DNA from: a bacterium
Lineage (GTDB): Bacteria > Latescibacterota > UBA2968
NCBI GenBank assembly: GCA_027296045.1
Contig: JAPUJS010000433.1
Location: 1-22,715, forward strand
Reading direction: 5' to 3'
DNA length: 22,715 nt
Of this stretch, positions 6,713 through 14,529 are shown in pieces; positions within the stretch are counted from its first letter, which is position 1, and each line of letters begins with the position of its first letter. The translations under genes and the position numbers were made by a program. The notes under the pieces were generated by a model. That model had not been told where the DNA came from. It was given only the letters and a program-made list of their open reading frames with translations, and made no database searches.

Positions 6713-7076
6713 TGGTGGAGGCGGCGGGAATAGAACCCGCGTCCGAAAGCAGTTTAACAAGCGCGTCTACAGTGCGTAGTCTATCGATTTAGAGTCTCGC
6801 GCGGAATCCCCCGACAGACAGGGTGATACACGCGCCAGCTCGATTTGGGTTCGCTCGGGGGCCCTCGAGCGGAAGCCCCTGAACTAGCCTGCTCTAGTCG
6901 GCGCTCCGTCCAGACCACACAGGCAAGGTCCGGGGGAACGGACTGCCTAACTCGTTAGGCAGCCATTGCGTACGTATTGTCCGCAAGTATAAAATGTCCC
7001 AATAGTTTTACGAGGTAACTGGGACCTCGGCACGCAGCTCTTGTCTCCCCACCCCCGTCGAAACCAGGTCGCCCCC
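6713..7076 (-). ncRNA. ssrA: Transfer-messenger RNA (tmRNA)
   Basis: The RNA rescues stalled ribosomes by adding a degradation tag. Its 5' end, GGGGGCGACCTGG then TTCGACGGGGGTGG, and its 3' end, GGACGCGGGTTCTATTCCCG followed by CCGCCTCCACCA, are the tRNA-like halves, and CCA is encoded at 6713-6715. The reading frame on the minus strand starts with GCG at 6984 and ends with TAA at 6955-6957, giving ADNTYAMAA, preceded in the product by the alanine carried by tmRNA. The TAA sits in a hairpin (CTGCCTAA/TTAGGCAG) as is usual. The length of 364 bases is normal. A promoter and a terminator are both visible. The gene is in one piece, not a permuted two-piece form. Confidence 0.96.
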
Positions 7077-7086
7077 ACACCTAACA

Positions 7087-7115
7087 AATATATAGAACCG
7101 AACCTCATCCGTCAA
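7087..7115 (-). promoter_or_regulatory. Sigma-70-type promoter of ssrA
   Basis: TTGACG (complement of 7110-7115) and TATATT (complement of 7087-7092) are separated by 17 bases. The -10 ends 10 bases before the mature tmRNA 5' end. Confidence 0.75.
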
Positions 7116-7198
7116 GCGCCTGCCCCCAAAAGGTCCGATCAAGCCCCACCGCCTTCTCGGGAGATGGTTTGCGAGCTGGCGAGCGAACCACGCGTTTC

Positions 7199-7250
7199 GG
7201 CCCTGCACCGGTTGTACCCGGAGCACGGGGCAGGGGCCTACCACAAGGCC
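7199..7250 (-). terminator. Possible hairpins downstream of the UXS-like gene
   Basis: ggcct (7235-7239) pairs with aggcc (7246-7250), and a larger GC-rich pairing joins ggccctgc (7199-7206) with gcaggggcc (7230-7238). They lie about 30-80 bases after the stop of the gene ending at 7280. No clear T-run follows, so termination here is only plausible. Confidence 0.35.
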
Positions 7251-7279
7251 AAATTGGAAATTTTTGAAAATACCCGTTC

Positions 7280-8215
7280 CTAGTTCGCCCGGAACCACTC
7301 AATCGTCCACCGCAACCCCTGATCGGGACTGACCTTTGGGTCCCATCCCAGAAGCTTTCTGGCCAACGTGATATCGGGCTGGCGCACCTTGGGATCGTCG
7401 CCAATTTGTGCGTTGGGCAACAACTGGACCTCGCTCTCACTCTCCGTCATCTGAATGATCTTGTTGGCCAGATAGAGCATTGTCATTTCTTCCGACGGAT
7501 TTCCAATATTCACCGGTTCGTGATAATCGGCCTGCATCAACCGGTAAATCCCTTCGACCAGATCTTCTACATAACACACGCTTCTGGTCTGGCTCCCATC
7601 GCCGTAGACCGTCAACGGTTCTCCGGCCAGGGCCTGGTTGATAAAATTGGGAATCGCCCGGCCGTCTTTCTTGCGCATTCGAGGACCGTAGGTATTAAAA
7701 ATGCGCACAATCCGCGTGTCCACCCCGCTTTCTCTGTGGTAAGCCATCGTCATTGCCTCGGCAAACCGTTTGGCCTCGTCGTAGACCCCGCGAAGTCCGA
7801 TCGGATTGACATTGCCCCAGTAATCTTCTTTTTGCGGATGCACCAGTGGATCGCCATAGGATTCTGATGTGGAGGCCAACAGAAACTTCGCTTTTTTTGC
7901 CCGCGCCAAACCAAGCGTATGGTGGGTGCCGTATGCACCCACCTTCATCGTTCGAATCGGATACCGAAGATAATCGTCGGGACTGGCCGGACTGGCAAAG
8001 TGCAGGACGTAATCCAGGGAGCCTCTGACATGAATGTAGTTGGTCACATCATAATTCAAAAACGTGAACCCGTCTTTGCCGAACAAATGGGCAATATTAT
8101 TTGCTCGGCCCGTCAGCAGATTGTCCATCACAATCAACTCGTGCCCCGCATCCAACAGGTGCTCACTCAGGTGGGACCCCAAAAACCCGGCCCCGCCAGT
8201 CAACAAAATCCGCAT
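7280..8215 (-). CDS. UDP-glucuronate decarboxylase-like NAD-dependent epimerase/dehydratase
   Basis: This 311-residue extended SDR has the NAD-binding GGAGFLG (7-13), TSESYGDPLVHPQ (about 116-128) and the catalytic YDEAK (Tyr145, Lys149). The ASTSESYGD and YWGNVNPIG stretches are the pattern of UDP-glucuronate decarboxylase (UXS), which converts UDP-GlcA to UDP-xylose through a 4-keto intermediate. The substrate could differ, because the neighbouring dehydrogenase looks more like a UDP-GlcNAc type. ATG at 8215 is preceded by GAGGAGG. The gene is last in a nucleotide-sugar set, 19 bases after the beta-helix gene, so translation is probably coupled within one operon serving surface polysaccharide synthesis. 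The product acts in the cytoplasm. Confidence 0.88.
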   Translation of the reverse strand: MRILLTGGAGFLGSHLSEHLLDAGHELIVMDNLLTGRANNIAHLFGKDGFTFLNYDVTNYIHVRGSLDYVLHFASPASPDDYLRYPIRTMKVGAYGTHHTLGLARAKKAKFLLASTSESYGDPLVHPQKEDYWGNVNPIGLRGVYDEAKRFAEAMTMAYHRESGVDTRIVRIFNTYGPRMRKKDGRAIPNFINQALAGEPLTVYGDGSQTRSVCYVEDLVEGIYRLMQADYHEPVNIGNPSEEMTMLYLANKIIQMTESESEVQLLPNAQIGDDPKVRQPDITLARKLLGWDPKVSPDQGLRWTIEWFRAN

Positions 8216-8234
8216 ACGCCCTCCTCGAAACCTG

Positions 8235-8759
8235 CTAATACTCCGGCCAAACTTCGTCGATCTGCGGCTGCCGTTCAATGGCCAGTGCCTGTCGCGTGAC
8301 GGCCATAAACGCCTCTTCCTCGGCCTTGCTCATCTCCACCTTCCGCCTGGCCATCACCTTTCTGGCAATGGCCAATCCGCGCACCTCATCGTATCGATCC
8401 ACCCGATCGCCGTCGATCCAGGCAAAGCTGGGAACAAACTTCGGACACCGGTAGGTATTTTTCAAATCGCTGTTGATACAATCTGCCGCAATATTCACCC
8501 ACTGGCCCACATAGCTGTGGCCCAAAAACCCGTCGTGCTGCTTGTTGGAATATCCGTGCACGATGCTGCCTTCAATCTCACCGCCCACTTTGCACACCGG
8601 CCCGATATAGGCCCCGCCAATCACGGCTCCCGGCTGAATCAAACTGCCGTCTCCAAGATAGGCCGGCCCGCGAATGGTCGTGTGCGGCATCACCGTCACA
8701 TTTTGACCGATCCACACCGGCCCGTCTTCGGCATCGATCACCACACACGGCTTGATCAC
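8235..8759 (-). CDS. Left-handed beta-helix (hexapeptide repeat) protein, apparent C-terminal half of a nucleotidyltransferase-like protein
   Basis: The protein has 174 residues. The hexapeptide part (IGQNVTVMPHTTIRGPAYLG and GPVCKVGGEIEGSIVHGYS, followed by NKQHDGFLGHSYVGQWVNI) matches the C-terminal domain of GlmU-like putative sugar nucleotidyltransferases; in those relatives an NTP-transferase domain precedes it. That domain is absent here. Upstream homology continues only for YLGEGS before an in-frame TGA (complement of 8778-8780), and a palindromic repeat follows. GTG at 8759, with AGGAG and GAAGG upstream, could still start a stand-alone beta-helix protein. It lies between the dehydrogenase and decarboxylase genes, which suggests an acetyl- or nucleotidyl-transfer role in sugar modification, but the activity is inferred. 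Confidence 0.72.
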   Translation of the reverse strand: MIKPCVVIDAEDGPVWIGQNVTVMPHTTIRGPAYLGDGSLIQPGAVIGGAYIGPVCKVGGEIEGSIVHGYSNKQHDGFLGHSYVGQWVNIAADCINSDLKNTYRCPKFVPSFAWIDGDRVDRYDEVRGLAIARKVMARRKVEMSKAEEEAFMAVTRQALAIERQPQIDEVWPEY

Positions 8760-8788
8760 CGAGCCTTCTCCTAGATATCATCCTTATG

Positions 8789-8848
8789 TTCCGAGTGCCG
8801 CATTCCGGGTGCCGGGTGAAAATGCCTTAGCACCCGGAACTCGGAATG
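8789..8848. repeat. Palindromic GC-rich intergenic repeat
   Basis: Positions 8801-8818 and 8831-8848 are inverted copies with two mismatches in 18. The left arm is preceded by a partial tandem copy of the same word (ttccgagtgccg, 8789-8800). The right arm ends at the base before the dehydrogenase stop codon. The element lies immediately upstream of the shortened beta-helix gene. It may end the dehydrogenase transcript, though no T-run is present. Confidence 0.55.
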
Positions 8849-10181
8849 TTAAAGCTTCACAACCTTCTCCAGACCGGCCTGAACCCCCTTGGTCGCATTC
8901 CGGGTATCGACCACGCACTTTGCCGTTTTCACAATCCATTCATAATCAAAACTGCTGTGGTTGGTCGTAATCACCACACAATCCGACCGGCCCACCCGCC
9001 CTTCATCCAGCGCCACAGAAGTCATGTCCAGATCGTTCACCGAGAACCGATCCACATACGGGTCGTGGTAAGACACATCGGCGCCTTTGCTTTTGAGCAT
9101 CTCGATAATATCTATCGCCGGCGATTCCCGAATGTCTCTCACATCTGGCTTGTAAGTTACTCCCAGGACCAGGATGGAAGACCCCTTGAAGTTTTTCTCA
9201 AATTGGTTGAGTGCATCCCCCACCTTGGCAACCACGTAGGCCGGCATACTTCTCGTGATCTCACTGGCCAGCTCGATGAACCGAGAGTTGAAGTTCAAGG
9301 TTCGAAGCTTCCAGGCCAGGTAATGCGGATCAACCGGAATACAATGTCCGCCCAATCCGGGGCCCGGATAAAAGGGCATAAATCCAAATGGCTTGGTAGC
9401 TGCCGCATCAATGACTTCCCACACATCAATCCCCAGCCGATCGCACATCAAGGCCACCTCATTGACCAGGGCAATATTGACGCTCCGAAACGTGTTTTCC
9501 AGCAACTTGGTCATTTCGGCCGCCTGAGGCGACGAGACCGGCACCACATCGGAAATAACTTGCCGATAAAAACACGAGGCAACCTCCGTACACGTCTCGG
9601 TCATGCCGCCCACCACTTTTGGGGTATTGGTCACCGTGTACACCGTGTTGCCCGGATCAATGCGTTCGGGAGAAAAGGCCAGATACACATCTTTCCCCAC
9701 CTTCAATCCGGTTTCCTCCAGCCTCGGCAACACCACCTCCTGGGTCGTGCCGGGATAGGTGGTGCTTTCCAGGACCACCAGCTGTCCGGGATGCAGCGTC
9801 TTTTTGAGTTCCCCAACGGCGTGTAAAATAAACGAGACGTCCCGGATCCCGCGTCTTGTTCAACGGGGTCGGCACACACATCACCACCACGTCCAGATCT
9901 TGGGCCACGCCATAATCCTGGGTCGCACCCAGCTTTCCCACCGCTTTCAAGCCCGCCACTTCAAATTCCGACACGCCCTGCACATCCGATTTGCCGGCTT
10001 CGACCATTTCGACCTTGTGAGAAGACACATCGATCCCGGTCACCTCAAAGCCCACCTTGGCAAATTCCACGGCCAGGGGCAGTCCCACATATCCCAACCC
10101 AACCACGCCCACCCGGGCCGAGTGGTCTTCTATTTTTTTGACCAGAGATTTTTGTATTTTGGCTTCTTTCTCGGTCTTCAC
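8849..10181 (-). CDS. UDP-sugar dehydrogenase (UDP-GlcNAc 6-dehydrogenase-like), frameshifted
   Basis: Two overlapping frames together make one protein of about 440 residues. The first (10181 to about 9844) holds the NAD-binding VGVVGLGYVGLPLAVEFA and CVPTPLNKTRDP. The second (about 9840 to 8849) continues DVSFILHAVGELKKTLHPGQ, then LESTTYPGTTQEV, FSPERIDPGN, the catalytic-cysteine motif GPGLGGHCIPVDP and the C-terminal LGVTYKPDVRDIRESPA. One extra base in the ccc at 9841-9843 explains the shift. The enzyme oxidises the C6 hydroxyl of a UDP-sugar in two steps; FSPERIDPGN favours the WbpA/UDP-GlcNAc type over UDP-glucose. The GTG start at 10181 has AGGTGA upstream. It may be a pseudogene or a sequencing/assembly error. 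Confidence 0.85.
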
Positions 10182-10210
10182 AGTTCACCTGTCAGCGTTT
10201 GATCAGGCCT

Positions 10211-11134
10211 TCAGGACGCACGCTCGGGACCCACCAGCCGCATCAAGATCGCTTTTTGAATGTGCATCCGGTTCTCGGCCTGATCTATAGCAATACATCG
10301 TTCACCCGCCATCACCTCGGATGTCACTTCATATCCCTTGTGGGCCGGCAAGCAATGCATCACCAGCGCATCGGTCTTCTCTAACAGCGATTGGTTGATC
10401 TGATAGGGCGAAAAGACCTCCACCCGCCGATTCTTTTCGGCCTCATAGGCCGGGTCCATAAAAAATTCCATGTCGATCCACGTATCTGTATACACAAAAT
10501 CTGCATCGGCAATCGCAGTATCCAGGTCCAGGGTCTCTGCAAACAAACCCGAAGTCCGGGCTTCTTGAATCAGGGCATCATCTTTGGAAGGACCATTGGC
10601 TTCCGGCGTCACAACCGTGATCCGAACCCCTGCTTTGGTGCAGGCGACGACCAGGGAGTTGCACACATTGTTCCAGATTCCGATGTAGACCACGTGTACA
10701 TCCTCCAATGTCCCCTGCCTTTCCAGCATCGTTAGCAAATCACCCAGGGCCTGACAGGGATGATACCGGTCGCAGCACCCGTTGATCACGGGCACTTCGG
10801 ACCCTTCGGCCAGAGATTGGAGATCTTTGTGTTTCAACATCCGGGCCATAATCACATTGGCATATCGCGACAGGACCTGCGCCTCATCTTGAATATCGGC
10901 CAGGGCGAAATTGGTCGTTCGCCAGTCTAAAAAAACCGCCTGACCCCCCAGCTGAGCTATCCCTACTTCAAAAGCACACCGGGTGCGCGTTGAGGCCTTC
11001 TGAAACAACATCGCCAGCGTCTGACCGGTCAACCCGTCTTTGTATCGTTCGGGATGATGCTTGACGGATAGCCCTTCTTCAACCGTCGCCAGGATGTCGT
11101 CCGAAGACCACGTTTTTAGGGTTAACAAATCCAT
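10211..11134 (-). CDS. argF: Ornithine carbamoyltransferase-family protein
   Basis: The protein has 307 residues. Carbamoyl-phosphate binding is supported by STRTR (48-52) and HPCQ (125-128), and HCLPAHKG (260-267) is the conserved catalytic-cysteine segment. The C-terminal DQAENRMHIQKAIL is typical of ornithine carbamoyltransferase, which makes citrulline for arginine synthesis. Two places differ from the usual enzyme: DWRTTNF (70-76) after the first domain's QLGG, and IDMEFF (220-225) where the ornithine-contacting Ser-Met-Gly loop is expected. The true amino acceptor could therefore be a modified ornithine or another amine. ATG at 11134 has only a weak ribosome binding site. The dehydrogenase gene follows 29 bases later. 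Confidence 0.85.
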   Translation of the reverse strand: MDLLTLKTWSSDDILATVEEGLSVKHHPERYKDGLTGQTLAMLFQKASTRTRCAFEVGIAQLGGQAVFLDWRTTNFALADIQDEAQVLSRYANVIMARMLKHKDLQSLAEGSEVPVINGCCDRYHPCQALGDLLTMLERQGTLEDVHVVYIGIWNNVCNSLVVACTKAGVRITVVTPEANGPSKDDALIQEARTSGLFAETLDLDTAIADADFVYTDTWIDMEFFMDPAYEAEKNRRVEVFSPYQINQSLLEKTDALVMHCLPAHKGYEVTSEVMAGERCIAIDQAENRMHIQKAILMRLVGPERAS

Positions 11135-11145
11135 AGGTTATCGGC

Positions 11146-11195
11146 TCCAAACAAACCAACAAAGCCCCGCCCGATCGGTTTCCGATTGCAGGGCT
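11146..11195 (-). terminator. Probable terminator after the DHH gene
   Basis: On the minus strand AGCCCTGCAATCGG (11182-11195) pairs imperfectly with the segment at 11163-11178 around an AAA loop, followed by a T-rich stretch (complement of 11145-11163). It begins four bases after the DHH stop and ends before the carbamoyltransferase start, so argF may have its own promoter. Confidence 0.55.
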
Positions 11196-11198
11196 AGA

Positions 11199-12158
11199 CT
11201 ACAACTGCTGCGCCAATTCATGCAACAACCGCTTCTTGATATCTTGCAAAGGCGCTTCAATCGTACATCCCGATGCCTTTTCGTGGCCCCCGCCCCCAAA
11301 GGTCCTGGCAACCTGGTTTACATTGACCGGCCCTCGCGACCGCAAACTGACACGGTATCTGCCGGGCGATTCTTCCTTGAGAAATAACGCCACGTCCACC
11401 CCCTCTATCGATGCCGCATAATCGACCACCACATCCAGGTCGCCCCCGAGGCCATAGGTTGCGAGGTCTACCAACAGGATGCTCACCCGACCGTCCATAT
11501 GAAGCTCCAGGGTCGAAAGCGCCGAGGCCAGGGTCTGAACGGTTTCAAGCGTTTGATGGGCAAACAAGGCATCCGCAATCGCCTGGGGATCGGCACCCCA
11601 ATCCACCAGCTCGGCACACACCTTCAACCCGCGCCCGGGGTGCGAGAATTTGAACAATTTGGTATCAAAAGCAATCCCGGCATAAATCTGGGTGGCCATC
11701 GCCTGGGTGATAGACACACCCGATGCCTGGACGATCCGATAGACCATCTCGCTGACTGCACTTGCATCCGGATCCAGGATCATCACATCTGCTTCTTCCG
11801 AATTGTCCGCGTGGTGATCAATGACCAGCGTCCGGGTGTGCTGCCCTACCATCAAGACCACGTCGCCCACGCGTTTGGACGAAATCGTGGGCGTGTCCAC
11901 AAAAACCGCCCGTGGAACCGGACCCCGTTCCGACAGGGTGCCATAGCTTTCGATTCGATCAAAGCCATGTAAAAAGGCAAACCTGCGGTCCGGAGTTTCA
12001 TCGTTCAATACAATCCGATAATCCCGCCCCATCTGGTCCAGCATCTCCCCAAGGGCCAACAACGCCCCCAGGCCGTCACCGTCGGCATTCATGTGCGTCA
12101 ACAACAAATAGGGTTCGTCCGAGTTAAAAAAATCAACCGCCGCTTGATAATCGATCAT
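11199..12158 (-). CDS. DHH-family phosphoesterase (NrnA-like oligoribonuclease/pAp phosphatase)
   Basis: The protein has 319 residues. The N-terminal DHH domain starts with LLTHMNADGDGLGALLAL (the first His and Asp metal ligands) and later contains the VFVDTP and VIDHHADN motifs. The C-terminal DHHA1 domain ends with ARTFGGGGHEKASGCTI, where the GGGH loop binds substrate. The order and length match NrnA, which trims short oligoribonucleotides and dephosphorylates pAp, in the cytoplasm with Mn2+. ATG at 12158 is preceded by GGAGG with a 7-base spacer; a longer frame to 12197 has no such signal. The 115-base space before envC holds a degenerate ccaaccgtcaaccgttaact word and no gene. Confidence 0.92.
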   Translation of the reverse strand: MIDYQAAVDFFNSDEPYLLLTHMNADGDGLGALLALGEMLDQMGRDYRIVLNDETPDRRFAFLHGFDRIESYGTLSERGPVPRAVFVDTPTISSKRVGDVVLMVGQHTRTLVIDHHADNSEEADVMILDPDASAVSEMVYRIVQASGVSITQAMATQIYAGIAFDTKLFKFSHPGRGLKVCAELVDWGADPQAIADALFAHQTLETVQTLASALSTLELHMDGRVSILLVDLATYGLGGDLDVVVDYAASIEGVDVALFLKEESPGRYRVSLRSRGPVNVNQVARTFGGGGHEKASGCTIEAPLQDIKKRLLHELAQQL

Positions 12159-12273
12159 GCAGTGCCTCCGGACAACGTGATTTTTACTCAGGATCAAAAT
12201 CAGACAAAGTCAAAATATCGCCTTTCCGCTTCCAACCGTCAACCGTTAACTGTCCCGTTCGAACCTGATCAGG

Positions 12274-13476
12274 CTATCTCACCAGCCACCCCATCGGGTC
12301 TGCCGGGTTTTCTCCTTGCATGATTTCAAAGTGCAACCAGAAGTTGCCGTCCGGACGCCCCGAATTCCCCACCAGACCCAGAACCGCCCCTTCGGCCAGA
12401 ATCTCGCCCTTGTCCACCAGATTTTCGCCCAGGTGACCGTAGAGAGTGAAAAAGCCCTCTGGGTGTCGCAACAACACAAACAAACCATAGCCCGGGAACC
12501 AATCGACCAGCACCACTTCTCCGGGTGCCACGGCCTTCACATTGTTTCCCTCGGCCGCGGCAATATTGATGCCCCGGTTAAACGTCCAGGTTTTCAGCTC
12601 CGGATCTTGATACTTGCCATAGCGCGTCACCACCGGACCGTCAACAGGGCGCAACAAATAGCCCTTGTGGGCAATAAAATCAAACGGCGGCAGTTCGGCC
12701 AACCGCTGTCCGCGACGCAGCCGTTCTTCCAGCACTTTCAAGATCTGAGAAATGCGATCGTTGCTCTCCGCCTTCTTTTCTTCAAATGCCTGATGGGCCC
12801 GTTTGCGAGCCGCAATATCCGACTGGAGCCGGTGGATGGCCTGCTTCTTGCCCACAGCCGACTGCTCCAACTGCCGTTCTGTTGTAATCCGTTTCTGCAA
12901 TAGCGCCTTCTGGTGTTTATATTCGGTATCTTGAAGCGTATATAATTTTTGCACCCGAAGCTGGCTGGACCGAAGCGCCTGATACTCTTCCCGATCCTGT
13001 TCGGCAATGCGAACCAGATATCGAACCCGCCGGAGAGCCTCCGAAAAAGACGCCGACGAAAACAGAATCTCCAGCATGTTTCGACGGCCCCGTTTATACA
13101 TCTCACGCACCCGAAGCGCCATACCCGCCTTGCGCACCTTCAACCGTTCCTGTGCACTGCGAACCTGCTTTCGCGTTTCCGAAAGCTTTCCGGAAAGGCC
13201 CTGCTCCCGCCGCCTGATATTCCGCAACTCTCCCTGAACCCGATACATGGACCGCTCCAGCCGCTCCAGATCCACTTTCTCGGTTTGCTGCCTTTGAAGC
13301 GATTTCTGGAGCTTGGCTTCGTTGGCCTCCTGGGCTGCCTGCAAACTATCCAGAGACGCCTTCGCCGCTTCCAACTCCCGCTCCAGATCATCGCCCCAAA
13401 CAGCCGATCCGCCACCCCACCCAATCACCAAGGCCCCGATCCAAACCCAAAAACGCATTGTCTTGAAATCCAGCAA
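12274..13476 (-). CDS. envC: EnvC-like murein hydrolase activator (coiled coil plus degenerate LytM/M23 domain)
   Basis: The protein has about 400 residues: a signal peptide (FWVWIGALVIGWGGGSAVWG), a long coiled coil (about 30-260, rich in Glu, Arg, Gln), then a LytM domain (about 275-400). In active M23 peptidases the zinc ligands are HxxxD and HxH. Here the corresponding stretches read NRGINIAA and LHFEI, so the ligands are lost, as in E. coli EnvC, which activates amidases rather than cutting murein. It lies directly downstream of ftsE-ftsX, the expected partners that control EnvC from the inner membrane at the septum. TTG at 13476 with AGGGGA upstream is my preferred start; ATG at 13458 is possible. 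The 129-base gap before it holds GC-rich repeats. Confidence 0.88.
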   Translation of the reverse strand: MLDFKTMRFWVWIGALVIGWGGGSAVWGDDLERELEAAKASLDSLQAAQEANEAKLQKSLQRQQTEKVDLERLERSMYRVQGELRNIRRREQGLSGKLSETRKQVRSAQERLKVRKAGMALRVREMYKRGRRNMLEILFSSASFSEALRRVRYLVRIAEQDREEYQALRSSQLRVQKLYTLQDTEYKHQKALLQKRITTERQLEQSAVGKKQAIHRLQSDIAARKRAHQAFEEKKAESNDRISQILKVLEERLRRGQRLAELPPFDFIAHKGYLLRPVDGPVVTRYGKYQDPELKTWTFNRGINIAAAEGNNVKAVAPGEVVLVDWFPGYGLFVLLRHPEGFFTLYGHLGENLVDKGEILAEGAVLGLVGNSGRPDGNFWLHFEIMQGENPADPMGWLVR

Positions 13477-13518
13477 GACGATCCCCTTTTGTTTTTATTG
13501 GGAGCGGCAGGGCCGGGA

Positions 13519-13601
13519 TCTGCGGCCCTCTGCGTGGGGCCCGGGGGAAGGAAGGGAGGTTCTGCGGCCCTCTGTGATCCCCCGCGGCAATCCCCCGCGG
13601 C
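13519..13601. repeat. GC-rich direct repeats between ftsX and envC
   Basis: tctgcggccctctg occurs at 13519-13532 and again at 13561-13574, and atcccccgcggc occurs at 13577-13588 and 13590-13601. The 11-base core tgcggccctct appears a third time at 16162-16172, in another intergenic gap. No terminator shape is evident. Confidence 0.6.
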
Positions 13602-13605
13602 GATC

Positions 13606-14529
13606 CTATTTGAACGTCACTGCATGCAACACACGGCTCAAAGAAGTCCAACTGCCCAGCACGCCGAGCATCGTGCCAAGCCCGATCAGCCCAAGCCCCA
13701 GATCAAACGGCGGCTCCAGAGTCCAGTCTGGCACCCGAACGGCCCACCAGCCTGCCACATACGACAGGCAAAGGGTGGCCATCAGACCGCCTGCCAATCC
13801 TTGAAGCCCACCGCCCACCAGAAAGGTCATCCGAATAAAGCCACCGGTTGCACCCACCAGCCGCATAATTTCAATGGCTTCCCGCTGGGCCAGCACCATC
13901 AACTTGGCCGTGTTACTCACGGCAAACGCACAGGCCAAACACAACACACCGCCCAGCAAAACTCCCACGCCGACCGCAATTTGCAACGCCCAGTCCAACA
14001 TCTCCACCCAGGATTCTCCCACATCCACACTTTCCACCTCCTGCCACCCGGAAGCCGCCTCCGAAAGCACACGTACCTGCGCAGTCATATCAGACCCGGG
14101 CACCATTTTCACCCGAATCGACGTCGGCAGGGGGTTTTGGGACAGCGCATCGAGCATACCGCCCCCAAACATTTCTCGAAACTCCCCTGCCGCTGCGGCC
14201 TTATCAATATACCGGACGCCAGAAACCCCGGGCATTGCGTCCAGATCCTCGGCAAGCGCCAGCGCCCGTCGACGGCTCACCTGATCCCGGAGATAGATAT
14301 CAATTTCCACACGCTCCCGGAGTTGCTCGACAAGCGCATAGCCTCCGGTCATTGCCTGTCCAAACACGCCCAGTACCAGCAGGGAGGCCCCAATGGTTGC
14401 CACCGACAGCACGCCCACCATCCCCGTGCGCCACAACCCTCGAATCGCCTCCAGAAAAGCTCGGATCAGACCCATAGTTGAGGATGCCCAAATATCGTAA
14501 AAAAAGGATTCTTGTTGTGCCCGATTCAT
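13606..14529 (-). CDS. ftsX: FtsX, cell-division ABC transporter-like membrane protein
   Basis: The protein has 307 residues and four predicted membrane segments: one near residues 38-60 (VGVLSVATIGASLLVLGVFG), then a periplasmic loop (about 65-180), then three in the C-terminal half (for example LQIAVGVGVLLGGVLCLACAF). This is the FtsX/MacB-like permease layout. With FtsE it forms a mechanotransmission complex that controls EnvC rather than transporting a solute. The ATG at 14529 overlaps the ftsE stop as ATGA, indicating translational coupling; ATG at 14475 would also give a usable protein. The conserved Ala-Ile-Glu-Ile-Met (AIEIMRLVGAT) coupling helix facing FtsE is present. Confidence 0.93.
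   Translation of the reverse strand: MNRAQQESFFYDIWASSTMGLIRAFLEAIRGLWRTGMVGVLSVATIGASLLVLGVFGQAMTGGYALVEQLRERVEIDIYLRDQVSRRRALALAEDLDAMPGVSGVRYIDKAAAAGEFREMFGGGMLDALSQNPLPTSIRVKMVPGSDMTAQVRVLSEAASGWQEVESVDVGESWVEMLDWALQIAVGVGVLLGGVLCLACAFAVSNTAKLMVLAQREAIEIMRLVGATGGFIRMTFLVGGGLQGLAGGLMATLCLSYVAGWWAVRVPDWTLEPPFDLGLGLIGLGTMLGVLGSWTSLSRVLHAVTFK

Noticed and set aside
8846..9826. A 326-codon plus-strand frame.
   Set aside because: Antisense to the dehydrogenase, whose catalytic motif GGHCIPVDP is unmistakable on the other strand.
9836..9850. Programmed frameshifting in the dehydrogenase.
   Set aside because: The run is only three bases with no heptameric slippery site and no stimulator seen; mutation or error is simpler.
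12949..14481. A 510-codon open frame on the plus strand.
   Set aside because: It is antisense to envC and ftsX, whose motifs are clear; its composition (Pro, His, Arg, Gln rich) is typical of a frame opposite GC-rich coding DNA.
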